Origin: Trypanosoma brucei gambiense DAL972
Lineage: Eukaryota; Euglenozoa; Kinetoplastea; Trypanosomatida; Trypanosomatidae
Assembly (NCBI RefSeq): GCF_000210295.1
Contig: NC_026741.1
Coordinates: 1,922,001 to 1,986,000 of the forward strand
DNA length: 64,000 nucleotides
Direction: 5' to 3'
This document shows, piece by piece, positions 29,160-40,147 of this stretch (positions are counted from its first letter, which is position 1; each line of letters starts with the position of its first letter). Both the position numbers and the translations under genes were made by a program. The notes under the pieces were generated by a model. It searched no databases. It saw only the letters and a list, made by a program, of their open reading frames with translations, and was not told the DNA's origin.

Positions 29160-30496
29160 GAACAATTGCAAGAACCATGCTTGCAATAAATAGGCAAAAG
29201 GGTGTAAGGGGGCGAGGGACGAAAATGCGGGGTGGTAGCCGTGGAGGTGGCGATAACAACAACTTATCTAGTGTTAGTCACGGATGGAATGATGAGAAAA
29301 GTGAGGGAAAAGGAAGAAGAGCGTTGATGCAAAATCGCCACACCGGCAGGGCGGGCTCTTTTAGGGGAAGTTAGGGAGGTGGGAAGAATGGAAAAATGTA
29401 ATGGAAAAAAAGTTAATGTGGTGGACTAAGCACGAAGTGCAGCGTTAGTATTTAGCTGCTGGAGAAGAACAGAGTGTTGTGCGGGCGTATTGGGGAGAAC
29501 GACGTTGACGCAATTGTTCCCTTGCTCGCTGCTCTCAACATCGGTACCCTTTCCTACTTTCCCCTCCCTACCACACCCTTGTTTTCCTCCTGACGATTGG
29601 TAAAATGTATGGAGGAAAGCAAACTGGAGGGTTGCAGCAATGTGACTCACCAAGAATGGGGTGTTTGGTTACCCTTCTACGCACCTTTAACCCATAAATT
29701 TGCCAGCTTACAGGGCCGTCGTAACCATCTCCGAACACTGGTAACCCTCACCGTTGCTATTATTCAGTGTCAATTTTTCCCGTTGCTTGATTGTTGTGAA
29801 ACGTTTTAGATGCTTGGTTTTTTATTGTGCACCGAACTCTTGTGTACCATATCATCTGCCCTTCCATCGGCATATCAGTTGATCCATTTTTTTTTTTTTT
29901 TCATTGTGGTAGGGTGATCTGCCGTCGTCCCGCTCTTCCTTTGTGGCCCGTTTTACACCTAAATCACTCGGCGCAAGCGCTGCGGTAGCCACGGTCTGTG
30001 TAGCTGTTGAGCGGGAACGACTGATATGCAGCAAGAAGCAGCTTACGTATATGAGTAGCTGGGTAGGTGGCTGAGTATTAGTATAGAAATGGAAACTTAA
30101 TGTAAGAAGGGAAGAGTCATTTATGGTTACTGGTTCGATGAGGGGTAACCCAGCATATTTTTCTTTAGCCTCACTTGTTGCTCCCGCGACGTTTGCGAGG
30201 GATCTCCTCACCCCGTTTGACACTCCCATGCCCGTGCACGCATGCTCCACACTTATGATCATTACGTGTTACCATCACCTCGTACGTGTGTTTTTGTTTA
30301 TTCGGATCACTTAACCGACTCTACAAGGGAAAGGCAATGTAGTGTGTAAAAGTGGATATGAGAGATATCCCTAGGGTTCGTCAGATGCACGTGTTGCTCA
30401 AGCGCAGCGGTGATGTAAGGATCGCCTTAAAGCCATATACTTCCACGTGCCATATTTCCTTCACGTGTGGTGTTCTCACCGGTAACACTTTCGCGC

Positions 30497-30533
30497 GGTG
30501 TCATATTTGAGCACATCCCGGAAATATGACATC
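30497..30533. other. Inverted repeat / hairpin
   Basis: The arms TGTCATATTT and AAATATGACA are perfect complements. Adding the flanking G-C and G-T pairs gives a 12-bp stem around a 13-nt loop. It lies in a spacer, far from either coding region. Function unknown. Confidence 0.6.
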
Positions 30534-31313
30534 ATTTAACTGAGGAAAGGAAAAATATTCATGCTGACAATGGCTTTTAAGGCTTGTTATGCCCTCTGCG
30601 TTAGTGATGAAGGTGAGAGCAATTTAATGATATTCACTTTCGCAGATCCTCTGGCACTGAGATGAAGTTTACCGCTCTTTCCTTGATGTTATCGGTTTTA
30701 GGATGAAAAGAGGAGACGCATTTGTGCTCGCATAACAAAAAATATTAAAAAAAAACATGCCACGACTGACATATTAATAATATGTAAGCAACCGTGCAAA
30801 CGAAGGACAAGATAGGTTTGACTCGCATTTATGCCCACTGGGAAGGGAACCTCCCAGGGATTGTTCCCACCATTGCGTGGGGAAGCGGAAGACACTGCAA
30901 ATGTCTCCAAACCCCAATGCACACCAGCGAAAAAATATAAAAAAGGGAGAGTCTTGAGATCAAGTTGGGAGGGAACTCATCAGGAAGGCAAGCCACTGGA
31001 TGGGAGAGGGATGCCCAAAAAAGAAACACTGCAAATACACATCAAAAACGCTTTTGCGCCGTCCACACCGTCCTCAATATTGTGAATTGCCGCCGCCGAT
31101 CTGTCCTTCAATTCCTTTTCACATTTCTGTGTAACTGCTCGACGGGTTTTGTGGAGATGTGCGCCCATTTGACGGTCTCAACTAAGCATTGAGCCGCCCC
31201 TTGAGTACGCAATCTCCTTTACACCGTACGTAATGCTACAATTTCTTCTTATAAGTCCCTGTTGCTTACAGATGAAGCCACCTCTACCTTGTCTACTGAG
31301 CGCCGTGCGATAA

Positions 31314-31348
31314 TTCTCTCTTCCTTCTGCTTCCCTTGTGTATTCCAG
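31314..31348 (+). promoter_or_regulatory. Predicted spliced-leader acceptor
   Basis: A long CTCTCTTCCTTCTGC-type tract ends in TATTCCAG with AG at 31347-31348. The first ATG is 31366, giving a 17-nt leader. Confidence 0.75.
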
Positions 31349-31365
31349 GTTCCTCAAGTTGTGTT

Positions 31366-34300
31366 ATGGGCTTTAGGGCTGGCTCCATGTGTGCACGCGG
31401 TCAGCAGCGCATCGGCGCACCCCTGCTGTTGTCCTTTCTACTGCTGTCTGGTCCCTGGGAGGGAGTCGAAGGGAAAGGTAACATAACAGTCAAAGTGTAT
31501 AGCTTTTTGCGCAACAAACACGTTGCGAAGCGCCGCTTGGAATCAGTCACCGCAGGTTTTAACGCCTCTATACAGTCCCGCAGCTCGACGCTACCGCAGA
31601 ATGTGGTGCTTGAGATCGTCACCCCACCCGATGATGGAGTTCCACTCCAAAAGTTTTTGGAAGAAGGCTTGAAGAAGGGAAAGGGGGAACTGCCCATTGT
31701 GCTGGGACCTGTTGGAGACCGGAACACGCTATCAGTCACTTCATATCTCCACAAAGAAAAAATAGTTGCCTTTTCTCCCATCACTGGGTCCTTGCTTGTG
31801 CGTAAGTGGAGGCAGAACCTGTACTATCTTACGGCATCGCCTGCTGCAGAGGTGCTTGCACTAATTCGTTATGCTGTGAGTCAATTGAGGCTTCGGCGAC
31901 TGGGTTTTATGTACCTGAAGGGCGTTTCTTTCGGCGATAAGGAGTATAAGATGACGGTTAAGGCAATGTCGATGATGGGTCGTAAATTGTGCGGTGTTTT
32001 TGAAATAGATGGCTCTACGAATGGAAAGCTTTCCAATGATGATTTTCTGGTTGTGTGGAACAGCTTTGCAAGAACACTACCACAAGGTGTGATTGTCTTC
32101 GGTTCGCCAATTGATGAAACTCAAAAGTTTGTAGCATGTGTCGCCTCAGACTACCGCACACGGCATGCGTACTTGCTACTCCCCTCAACGCTTCAATTCT
32201 TGGTCGCAGATACGTGGTCCCAAACACTGGATATCGCCGGTCGCGCGTACGTCCCTCGTCAGATAATATTAACGGGGGTGACTCCACTCCCAACGGACAC
32301 GGAATACAAAGCCATCCGACGGTTCCAAGAGGACATGAAAACGTATATGGGTAAAGAATTCGGTAATAACACAGCACAAACTAAAAAAGGAAGCCGTCAT
32401 GTAGATGACGACGTTGACGGTGAGATGATGGTGTTTGGGTGGATTGCTGGCGAGGTGCTGTCACGCGCACTGAGTAGCCGTGAGTGGCTTAGAAGTAGGG
32501 AAGCGTTCATCAAGTCATTGTTCAGCCAGCGTCGGTACGTTATCGATGACCTTGTGATTGGTGATTTTGGTGGTAAATGCATAGGAAGAGCAGGTGAAAG
32601 TGGGGCGGCGTGCAAATGCAACCAAGGTGGAAATGTTGTTTTCATGAAAGAGATGGTAGAGGACTACCGGCTGCAACCCGTGAATGGGGGGAAAATGCTA
32701 CTGAATGCTGCCAAATGTCAGAGAAGAATATTACAACTGTATGCCCCATTGAATGGTATAATGTTTCGACTGGAAGACAATCCATTGGCGCAGCGGATTG
32801 CAGAGGAATATCGCGATGGCGCCTCCCTCGTTGTTGGAAAGGGCCAATTAGGTCAAGGTGATCGCTTCTTTTTGCATGAACTGAATTCGACATCGAGTGC
32901 GACAAAGCACAACATGTTAGAGGAGGTTAAAGAGCGTGTTGTGACGGCCGTGTTCGGTGTTGTGGATGATGCGCTACTGTCGATGACAGATATGACATTT
33001 ATTGATCCCATTCCTCTCAGTCCCAGGTTGAAACACCCCGGAAGGAATGTGTTGCATTTGTCTCCAACAATTGAGCAGCAGATTTTTGTAATGGTGGAGC
33101 GTGTTGTGGTTCCGAATTCCTGGGGGAGTGTGCATGCAATTGTTCGCAGTAGTGATGCACGTGGAATAAAATCTGTTCTTCGAAAGACTTTTTGGGCACT
33201 TGGTGGGTCGCTGGGTGCTTTCGACGAAGTTACCGACAGTGAAAGTGTGAAGCGTTTGTTACCGAATAGCGGCTTCGTTCTCGTTATTGGTCTAACTGAA
33301 GCTGATATTACTGAAATCGCTGAGCATCTTGACAATCACAGGGGAGTGCGTGTATTTGTGTTATTCTTCGATGTGGTACTGCTGTACAGTGAGTTTGTGA
33401 AGGTATTCAAAAAGCATCCGCAACCTGCCGAGCGGTTACTATTCGCAACAAGCCTACCACACTGGGCAGACAACAATACGACATCCGAGACGGTTCAGGG
33501 ATTTCAAGAGGACGTGGGTAATGAGAGTAAATGGACTCCACTGGCGCTGCTTGGGTACGTCACTGCCCGCGCTGTGAGCGCTGTGCTGCCACGCGCGGGG
33601 TATTTGTCCCCAGAAATCCTTGCCGATGCCATATACACGCAGTCGGTCATAGTTGTAGATGGCATCCGCTTCCGAACGTTCAGTGCTACAGAGTGTCAAG
33701 CAGATAGTGGGTTTGCAGCTAAAGGGTGTGCTATGAATTACGGTGCGACACATATTTCCGTGTGGTCCATGGCTCGTGTGTTGAACCCTTCCGTACCTCC
33801 TGTCACCAAGGCAGCAACGCCATCGATGCAGTACACCCACCCCAACAATGGGCTTTCGGCCAGGAAGCTTGCCGGCATCATTGTCGGGTCTCTCTTTTTG
33901 GTGCTGCTCACGGTGCTGCTTGTAGTGTTGCTTTCCTTTTTTCGCCGCCACGCGCGCGATAACGAGAACGCACCGAAAGAATTGACAGACCCCGTAACGC
34001 TAATATTCACTGACATCGATAGCAGCACTGCGCAGTGGGCGGCACACCCTGAGCTTATGCCTGATGCCGTTGCAACACATCACCGCATAATTCGCACATT
34101 GATTTCCAAGTATGAATGCTATGAAGTGAAGACTGTTGGAGATTCTTTTATGATTGCATGCAAGAGCCCTTTCGCTGCTGCGCAATTAGCGTGTGACCTG
34201 CAACGATGCTTTTTAGAACATGATTGGAAGACTGATGTGTTTGATACGTCTTATCGTGAGTTTGAGCGGCAGCGTGCGGAAGGCGATGGGGATTATGTTC

Positions 34301-35169
34301 CACCCACTGGCCATCTTGACCCTGATGTTTACAGTCGGTTGTGGAATGGACTGCGAGTGCGTGTTGGAATTCACACCGGGTTGTGTGATATTCGGCATGA
34401 TGAGGTAACGAAAGGATACGACTACTACGGTCGTACATCGAATATGGCAGCACGGACTGGGAGTGTTGCTAACGGTGGGCAGGTGCTGCTGACACGTTCG
34501 ACATACCTTGCGGTGACCGGTGGGGAGCGTGAGCAATTAAATGTGACTGCATTGGGTGATGTGCCATTGCGTGGTGTACCCAAACCTGTGGAGATGTACC
34601 AATTGAATGCGGTGCCCGAAAGGACATTTGCTGCGCTTCTCCTCGACTGTCAGATTATCGATGGCACTGACGAAGAGATGAGCACGTCCGCCAGCGATGT
34701 GGGTTCCGTTGCCGTTGAATTGCCTGAATCGGCTCAACACGTTGCCACTTCGTTAGAGACACTTCTCGGAACCTTCACACCCGCTCAGAGGCAGGCGCTG
34801 CTCATGTCTGTCTGCGAGCGCTGGCGCGTCACGTCGCCCCGGAAGGTCCACGAAGGCTGGGACAACTCCGTGTGTCATGATGTTATATGCCATATTGCAG
34901 CAAGGGTGGGTCACGTGGTTAACTTTGGGGCGAGGAACGCCACCGCCACCGCTAGCTCCACTACACGGCAGTCTTCTCTTTGTTCGTATCGCTCGCTTGG
35001 TCTCTGCGGGTATGGTTCACATGGGCAGCCAAGCTCTACAAACCAAGACAACACCAGAAGGGATGTGCCCCAACCTGCGGGGTCACCTCATGGAAGCCCC
35101 GAACCTTCGACAAGCTCCAGCAACAGCATCCACGTTTTACCCTTCAACCAATCCAAGGGCCCATTTTAA
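31366..35169 (+). CDS. Receptor-type adenylate cyclase (ESAG4/GRESAG4 family)
   Basis: Seen: 1267 residues. A signal peptide (LLLSFLLLSG) is followed by a large extracellular region resembling two periplasmic-binding-protein lobes, one membrane helix (835-859), and a class III cyclase domain. Metal-binding D883 lies in FTDIDSST and D926 in VGDSFM; adenine-selecting K922 and D1019 (GYDYYG), and transition-state N1026 and R1030, are all present, so it should be an active adenylate cyclase. The insertion between D926 and the VGIHTG strand corresponds to the trypanosomal delta subdomain. The C-terminal ~120 residues are Ser/Pro/Gly-rich and probably variable. Known: these surface receptors produce cAMP at the flagellar or plasma membrane; family members act in social motility and in host interaction. 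It is a single copy here and lacks VSG-expression-site neighbours, so GRESAG4-type (chromosome-internal) fits best. Ligand unknown. Confidence 0.95.
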   Translation: MGFRAGSMCARGQQRIGAPLLLSFLLLSGPWEGVEGKGNITVKVYSFLRNKHVAKRRLESVTAGFNASIQSRSSTLPQNVVLEIVTPPDDGVPLQKFLEEGLKKGKGELPIVLGPVGDRNTLSVTSYLHKEKIVAFSPITGSLLVRKWRQNLYYLTASPAAEVLALIRYAVSQLRLRRLGFMYLKGVSFGDKEYKMTVKAMSMMGRKLCGVFEIDGSTNGKLSNDDFLVVWNSFARTLPQGVIVFGSPIDETQKFVACVASDYRTRHAYLLLPSTLQFLVADTWSQTLDIAGRAYVPRQIILTGVTPLPTDTEYKAIRRFQEDMKTYMGKEFGNNTAQTKKGSRHVDDDVDGEMMVFGWIAGEVLSRALSSREWLRSREAFIKSLFSQRRYVIDDLVIGDFGGKCIGRAGESGAACKCNQGGNVVFMKEMVEDYRLQPVNGGKMLLNAAKCQRRILQLYAPLNGIMFRLEDNPLAQRIAEEYRDGASLVVGKGQLGQGDRFFLHELNSTSSATKHNMLEEVKERVVTAVFGVVDDALLSMTDMTFIDPIPLSPRLKHPGRNVLHLSPTIEQQIFVMVERVVVPNSWGSVHAIVRSSDARGIKSVLRKTFWALGGSLGAFDEVTDSESVKRLLPNSGFVLVIGLTEADITEIAEHLDNHRGVRVFVLFFDVVLLYSEFVKVFKKHPQPAERLLFATSLPHWADNNTTSETVQGFQEDVGNESKWTPLALLGYVTARAVSAVLPRAGYLSPEILADAIYTQSVIVVDGIRFRTFSATECQADSGFAAKGCAMNYGATHISVWSMARVLNPSVPPVTKAATPSMQYTHPNNGLSARKLAGIIVGSLFLVLLTVLLVVLLSFFRRHARDNENAPKELTDPVTLIFTDIDSSTAQWAAHPELMPDAVATHHRIIRTLISKYECYEVKTVGDSFMIACKSPFAAAQLACDLQRCFLEHDWKTDVFDTSYREFERQRAEGDGDYVPPTGHLDPDVYSRLWNGLRVRVGIHTGLCDIRHDEVTKGYDYYGRTSNMAARTGSVANGGQVLLTRSTYLAVTGGEREQLNVTALGDVPLRGVPKPVEMYQLNAVPERTFAALLLDCQIIDGTDEEMSTSASDVGSVAVELPESAQHVATSLETLLGTFTPAQRQALLMSVCERWRVTSPRKVHEGWDNSVCHDVICHIAARVGHVVNFGARNATATASSTTRQSSLCSYRSLGLCGYGSHGQPSSTNQDNTRRDVPQPAGSPHGSPEPSTSSSNSIHVLPFNQSKGPF

Positions 35170-37581
35170 TACGCAACTTGTCACTCCAAATGAGGCCTGG
35201 AGATTGTGCTTAACCTTGTATCACCTGTTTATCTATACCATCGTCATAAATTAACCTATTTTTTTTTTGCTTTCAACACTCTTTTTCGTGTACACGGTTG
35301 GTCAAGTGATGTTTGTTAAACCCTCTCTTTTTGTGTGGTTATTTCTGTTTTACAGTCGTTTTCCTTTTTTAAAATGACGAACGTCTCCCATTGCACAGGT
35401 ACACGTGTGAATATATACATGCATGTGTGTGTCGGCGTGTTGTTGTCCGTTTCTCCCCACCATCACCCTCGTCCCCGTGCGCCTGCTGTTGGAGTTTTTT
35501 CTCCATTCGGGTGTTGGCATATTTGAAATGGGGAGCTGGCACGATTTATTTGTTTCTTACTTTATATATTTCCTACATTGTCGTGCTTGTTCGTGTTGGA
35601 CTTATCCTATCGTAACTCTGTTTGCACCACGCTTACAAGGCATTTTTTCTTATACTTCGGCAGGGATAAGGTGGTAGCCAGTCTATAAAGAGACTGCAGC
35701 TATCCTTTCTTGTAACAAAAAGAATTTATACCACCATTGGGAAACGTAACCTACTCCCAAGTGTTTCCAGTAAGTTAGATCTGTCCCTCCCATTTGTTTA
35801 AATACGAATGTAGCGTTTGTTCTTGGTATATTTTTTTTTTGCTTGCATCAGTCCTGGATGCACGTTGTCGAACAGGTTGTAGTATATAATATATGTACAA
35901 AAAGTACAACCCCCCCCCCTTCCTCGGCTCGCACTGCGCTTTGGCACTATTTTTTCCTTTTTTTAGTTGTCGTTGTTATTGTTCTGTTTTGAATAACCCC
36001 TCCCTCGTGAAACCGTTTGTACATATGCTTCCCAATAAAAGTAGATGTGGCAGCGCCTTTGTCACAAGATGAATCACATCTCATTACGTCATGGATTGCG
36101 TTGAACTTCGTTAAGATAATAGTAACCTTTCGGTGGACCTTCCGCTGCAAAAGCATATCCTTTTCCCTTCTGCCCCTTCTTATGTTCTCAGGTAGCCAAA
36201 AAAAGTGAGACAGGGAGTGAATACATGTGCTTCCGCTATGTGCATGCGGGCCCATGCATGCAAACAGGTTTGTACACCTTGTGGGATCTGGTAACGAGAA
36301 TAACCGGAAGGTGCAGGAGGGGCACATCATGCGAATGGAGGTGTTGTTCTTTAGGGTTGACCACACTATTTTCAGTCCTTTTCTTGCTTGCACGGTTAGC
36401 TGTTCGAGAAGATTTTCGCGCCAAATGCTGCGGGTGAACAGTGATAACAGGTTTCTACAATGCGGTGACGGATATTGACGGAACTTTTCACACCAAAGAC
36501 CCCTGTCAATGCCCAACTCCACCTGCGGACGGTTACGGCACCTAGACAGTTGGAAAGAAAATGAAGGCTCGCCCAGCTGCACTGCTACCCATCATCGTAG
36601 GGGCGACAATTTGTATTCAGGTAGAACGGCAGTGAGCCACGGAGGCACAACAAGGGTTTAGAAAAGAACTTTGATTTCGCGTGCGATGTTTGCCGGTTCC
36701 AATGTAATTGATCAGTGTTTAGGGTCATGTCCACCCCCATTCGCTAGTTGTGGACGGTAAAAAGATACATGTCGCTTAACTGGCAACCTCTCTTTTATGA
36801 GCAACATGCATCGCAAAAGCCGCGCACAACCGAGCGCACTGTTCACCGACGTGCGAGGTACTCACTGTACCCATCGTTTACACTCTCACGAGCTACCCGT
36901 AAAAAACAAAACGTTTCACCGGAGTGTGATGCTGCCCAACGGCCATTTAGACACCGTAACCTGTCAGTGCCCCCCCCCCCCCCGCGGTACAAGCAATTAG
37001 GTTGTAGAACGGTCACCGGAGAGCACACGGAGTGGGATGTACACATATGCGCCTATCAGTTCAAGCATGAATCGTTGGAGAGGTGGTACCACCGCAGAAA
37101 CGAAAATGACCAACACAAGTAAACACCACTGAGCATACATTGGGATGAGTGTCATCATCTCTCGGTCGGCAGAAAGCAGTCCATTGGGTGCGGGGGAGAG
37201 GAGTACAAGCAAGGGGAAAAAAACAAGAAGAATAATCTGCAACCCGGAAATGTTGAATACAACACGCTCATCGGATGAAATAAGGGTTGAACCCCTTATA
37301 CTTCAAATATACATTCCACAGTCAACACCGAAGAGCAGGGCCTCCAAGGTATTCTAAACAGTACATGCACTCCAATTATTATGTTCCGTCGAGGCATTTA
37401 ACAATTCGCTTAGTACCACGAAAAAGTACACGGTGCCAACCGAGAAGTTTAAGCCAAAACACGCGCAAACAACAGTGTTGGTGCGCAATTTTCCCCTTAA
37501 CATTATTACTTTCCCCCTTACCTCATATTTTCTATATCTATCAAGTGTGTAACCACAAAGACACTTAACCACCAGAAGAAA
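35170..37581 (+). other. 2.4-kb gene-free spacer before the transporter array
   Basis: No gene is supported. The first ~700 bp are T-rich with AT-rich stretches (probably the cyclase 3' UTR). C-runs occur near 35909 and 36970 (about 14 C). The last ~90 bp (from about 37493) match the leaders of the following transporter copies. Confidence 0.6.
37493..37545 (+). promoter_or_regulatory. Acceptor region shared by the transporter copies
   Basis: The C/T tract TTACTTTCCCCC and TATTTTCTATATC are followed by AG at 37544-37545. The same element recurs before the next three copies (AG at 40110, 42605 and 45450), each 36-37 nt before the ATG. Confidence 0.6.
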
Positions 37582-38985
37582 ATGACCAGCATCAATGCCC
37601 AACCACCCAACTCAGCCACTTATCCTCAGGATGATCATGGCAGCGCAGAAGTTGTGAACCTAAATGCTGAGGTGGAACGCCCACAACCAGAGGAACGGAA
37701 AGATGGTGGTGGTTGCTTTGCCAAGGTGAGTCTATTTATGGCAACTATCATCCCACCGGGAGGTATCGCCGCAAGCGCCTTCAACATTGCATCTTCAACC
37801 ATTGGTGCCGGCATTGTAGGCTTGCCTTCTGCCGCCAACAGCAGTGGGCTTGTGATGGCGATGATTTATCTTATTATCATTACGGCAATGTCTGTGTTTA
37901 CAATGCACAATCTCGCAGTGGCTGCTGATAAATCAAGTGCTCGCACGTTCGAGGAAATAACAGGCAAGTTGCTTGGGCGTGGAGCTTCATATTGTCTCGC
38001 TGGAGTTCGTGCTTTCCATGGCTTCAGTGGATGTGTGGCATATGTGATTTCTGTGGGTGATATCCTGAGTGCTACCTTAAAGGGTACCAATGCTCCGGAT
38101 TTCCTGAAGCAGAAGTCAGGCAACCACCTGCTGACATCCCTCATGTGGTTATGCTTCATGCTTCCACTTGTAATACCTCGGCACATTGACTCCCTACGTC
38201 ACGTTTCAACCATTGCCGTCAGTTTCATTATCTACCTCGTCATCGTTATTGTAGTGCACTCATGCATGAATGGGTTACCGGAAAATATCAAGAACGTCAG
38301 TGTGGGAAAGGATGACAATGCTGAGATTATATTGTTTAACAGTGGGAACAGAGCCATCGAAGGTCTTGGGGTGATAATGTTCGCTTATGTGTGCCAAGTC
38401 GTCGCAGTGGAGATATACATGGACATGACAGACCGTTCTCCGCGAAGATTTGTCCTTGCATCTGCAATTGCATTGGGTATCTGCTTCACATTGTACGTAA
38501 TGACATCCTTCTTTGGTTACATGGACTTTGGTCGTGCTGTTACTGGCTCTGTGCTTCTGATGTATGACCCAGTGAATGAACCTGCAATTATGGTCGGTTT
38601 CGTTGGTGTGCTCGTCAAGCTATGTGCGTCATATGCATTGCTTGGAATGGCTTGTCGCAACGGCTTGTACAGCATCGTGGGATGGGATGCCGACAAGGTT
38701 GCCTTCTGGAAGCATTGCATTGCCGTTGTTACTCTCTCTGTCGTCATGTTGTTGTGTGGCCTATTCATCCCGAATATCAACACAGTTCTCGGGTTCGCTG
38801 GTTCCATCTCTGGTGGATCGCTGGGTTTCCTATTTCCCGCCTTATTGGTGATGTATTCCGGTGGCTTTACGTGGCAGAAGGTGGGTCCGTTTTATTATCT
38901 TACTACATACGCTGTATTACTTACAGGTGTTATTGCCATTGTATTTGGTACGGGAGCGACCATCTGGGGAACTGCGACTGGTTAA
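37582..38985 (+). CDS. AAAP-family amino-acid transporter, copy 1
   Basis: Seen: 467 residues. The soluble N-terminus (about 1-62) begins MTSINAQPPNSATYPQDDHG; the first membrane helix carries the family signature GAGIVGLP (75-82), and about ten more hydrophobic helices follow, ending at about 460. A hydrophilic loop at 230-258 contains a glycosylation sequon (NVS). Known: AAAP permeases of T. brucei bring in neutral, cationic or aromatic amino acids across the plasma membrane by substrate/H+ symport or related mechanisms; family members include arginine, lysine and eflornithine carriers. The substrate of this copy cannot be read from sequence. It differs from copies 2 and 3 mainly in helices 2-4 (MSVFTMHNLAVAADKSS) and shares its C-terminal region and 342-bp 3' flank with copy 4. 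Confidence 0.93.
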   Translation: MTSINAQPPNSATYPQDDHGSAEVVNLNAEVERPQPEERKDGGGCFAKVSLFMATIIPPGGIAASAFNIASSTIGAGIVGLPSAANSSGLVMAMIYLIIITAMSVFTMHNLAVAADKSSARTFEEITGKLLGRGASYCLAGVRAFHGFSGCVAYVISVGDILSATLKGTNAPDFLKQKSGNHLLTSLMWLCFMLPLVIPRHIDSLRHVSTIAVSFIIYLVIVIVVHSCMNGLPENIKNVSVGKDDNAEIILFNSGNRAIEGLGVIMFAYVCQVVAVEIYMDMTDRSPRRFVLASAIALGICFTLYVMTSFFGYMDFGRAVTGSVLLMYDPVNEPAIMVGFVGVLVKLCASYALLGMACRNGLYSIVGWDADKVAFWKHCIAVVTLSVVMLLCGLFIPNINTVLGFAGSISGGSLGFLFPALLVMYSGGFTWQKVGPFYYLTTYAVLLTGVIAIVFGTGATIWGTATG

Positions 38986-39327
38986 TTGGTTTATGTGTAG
39001 CATATCGGAATGTATCGTTTTAACGGGTTTATCGAGGCATGAACAGTACTATAAGTGCTGTAAAATAATATTATCATCACTATTATAGCAATGACACTGA
39101 GCGTAAACGTTACTAATAACACGGAAGTGAATGACTAAGCGACTTCTCTTTCCGCTTCACTACTCAAAAATATAACAACACATATTTTGTTTTTCTGCTG
39201 TTTCTGACAGTATAGTCCCCAACCCCAACTGAATCGCTTCAACCCAGGTCGGTTGATGTTTTTTCCCTAGTCGGCAATGCGCTCCAACATATCTTCATTT
39301 AGTCTATGCGTGGCATCTGTAGAGTGG
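38986..39327 (+). repeat. Type I transporter 3' flank, copy 1
   Basis: 342 bp directly after copy 1, repeated after copy 4 with about three substitutions. Only its first ~40 bp follow copy 3. Probable 3' UTR. Confidence 0.9.
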
Positions 39328-39726
39328 CTGAAACGCCTCATTGAACATCGAAATATAATAATTCTTTCGTAACTTCAATTATCTGCAAAGTGCCACAATA
39401 ACTACACAGCAATAAGGGCGTCTCGATCCATCATAAAAATGGGTATTATATGCCAATACCCTCAATGGCAACAATCAAAGAAAATAACATATCGATGACG
39501 AACCGATTCCTCCCCGTCTGCATTGTGCCGGTGCCTCCTTCAACTCTACTTTATATAATCTTCTTCCCCTATCCTTTACCCCTTGTTTCTGGTCTCCAAA
39601 AGTATGCGAAAGTACACAAATAAAATAGACTGGTGTCGCAGCCATCCTGGCACAACTATTATCCTTGAGTGCACAGGCTGAGAGATAATTTTGACAAATG
39701 ACTTTAGGTTTCACATGTGTAAGCAG
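39328..39726 (+). other. Unique spacer between transporter copies 1 and 2
   Basis: I see no gene and no match to the other array spacers. It is bounded on both sides by sequence repeated elsewhere in the array. Confidence 0.6.
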
Positions 39727-40147
39727 TGGCAGTATCAGATTTGCTAACACAGTGGAGCATGAGCATGCAAGTGATTCCAATAATGTAGATCACGCGGAAA
39801 GGCTAATTGCTCTGTTATTAACTGCATTTGGTAATTGTACTAGCACCATTATGTGCTCGGAGTGAGCGTTCCATAGTACTATGGCTGTGGCAAGTTTCAG
39901 AGTGTGGGATGAGTTAACAACGATGCCAAGAACGCTGGCCGCTATTCCCTAAGATGCGTCTGCACTGCCACCGTGGCAAGTAACGTCTCTAGGCAGTTAA
40001 CCCTTATGTGTATGTGTAACACTCCGATGCTACTTCTCCACTCGCTAAGCCGTTTTGTTCCCCTCAACATTATTACTTTCCCCTTACCTCATATTTTCTA
40101 TATCCATCAAGTGTGTAACCACAAAGACACTTAACCACCAAAAGAAA
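39727..40147 (+). repeat. Transporter 5' flank, copy before transporter 2
   Basis: About 420 bp, nearly identical to the sequence before copies 3 (42226-42642) and 4 (45071-45487). It ends in the pyrimidine tract, AG and leader shared by the array. Confidence 0.9.

Larger units (their letters stand above)
29160..31365 (+). other. 2.2-kb gene-free spacer
   Basis: No gene is supported. The first ~250 bp are purine-rich (probably the 3' UTR of the E3 gene). A T14 run lies near 29888. Three CACGTG palindromes (30388, 30444, 30462) and a 12-bp hairpin follow within 150 bp. The acceptor for the adenylate cyclase is at the end. Confidence 0.6.
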
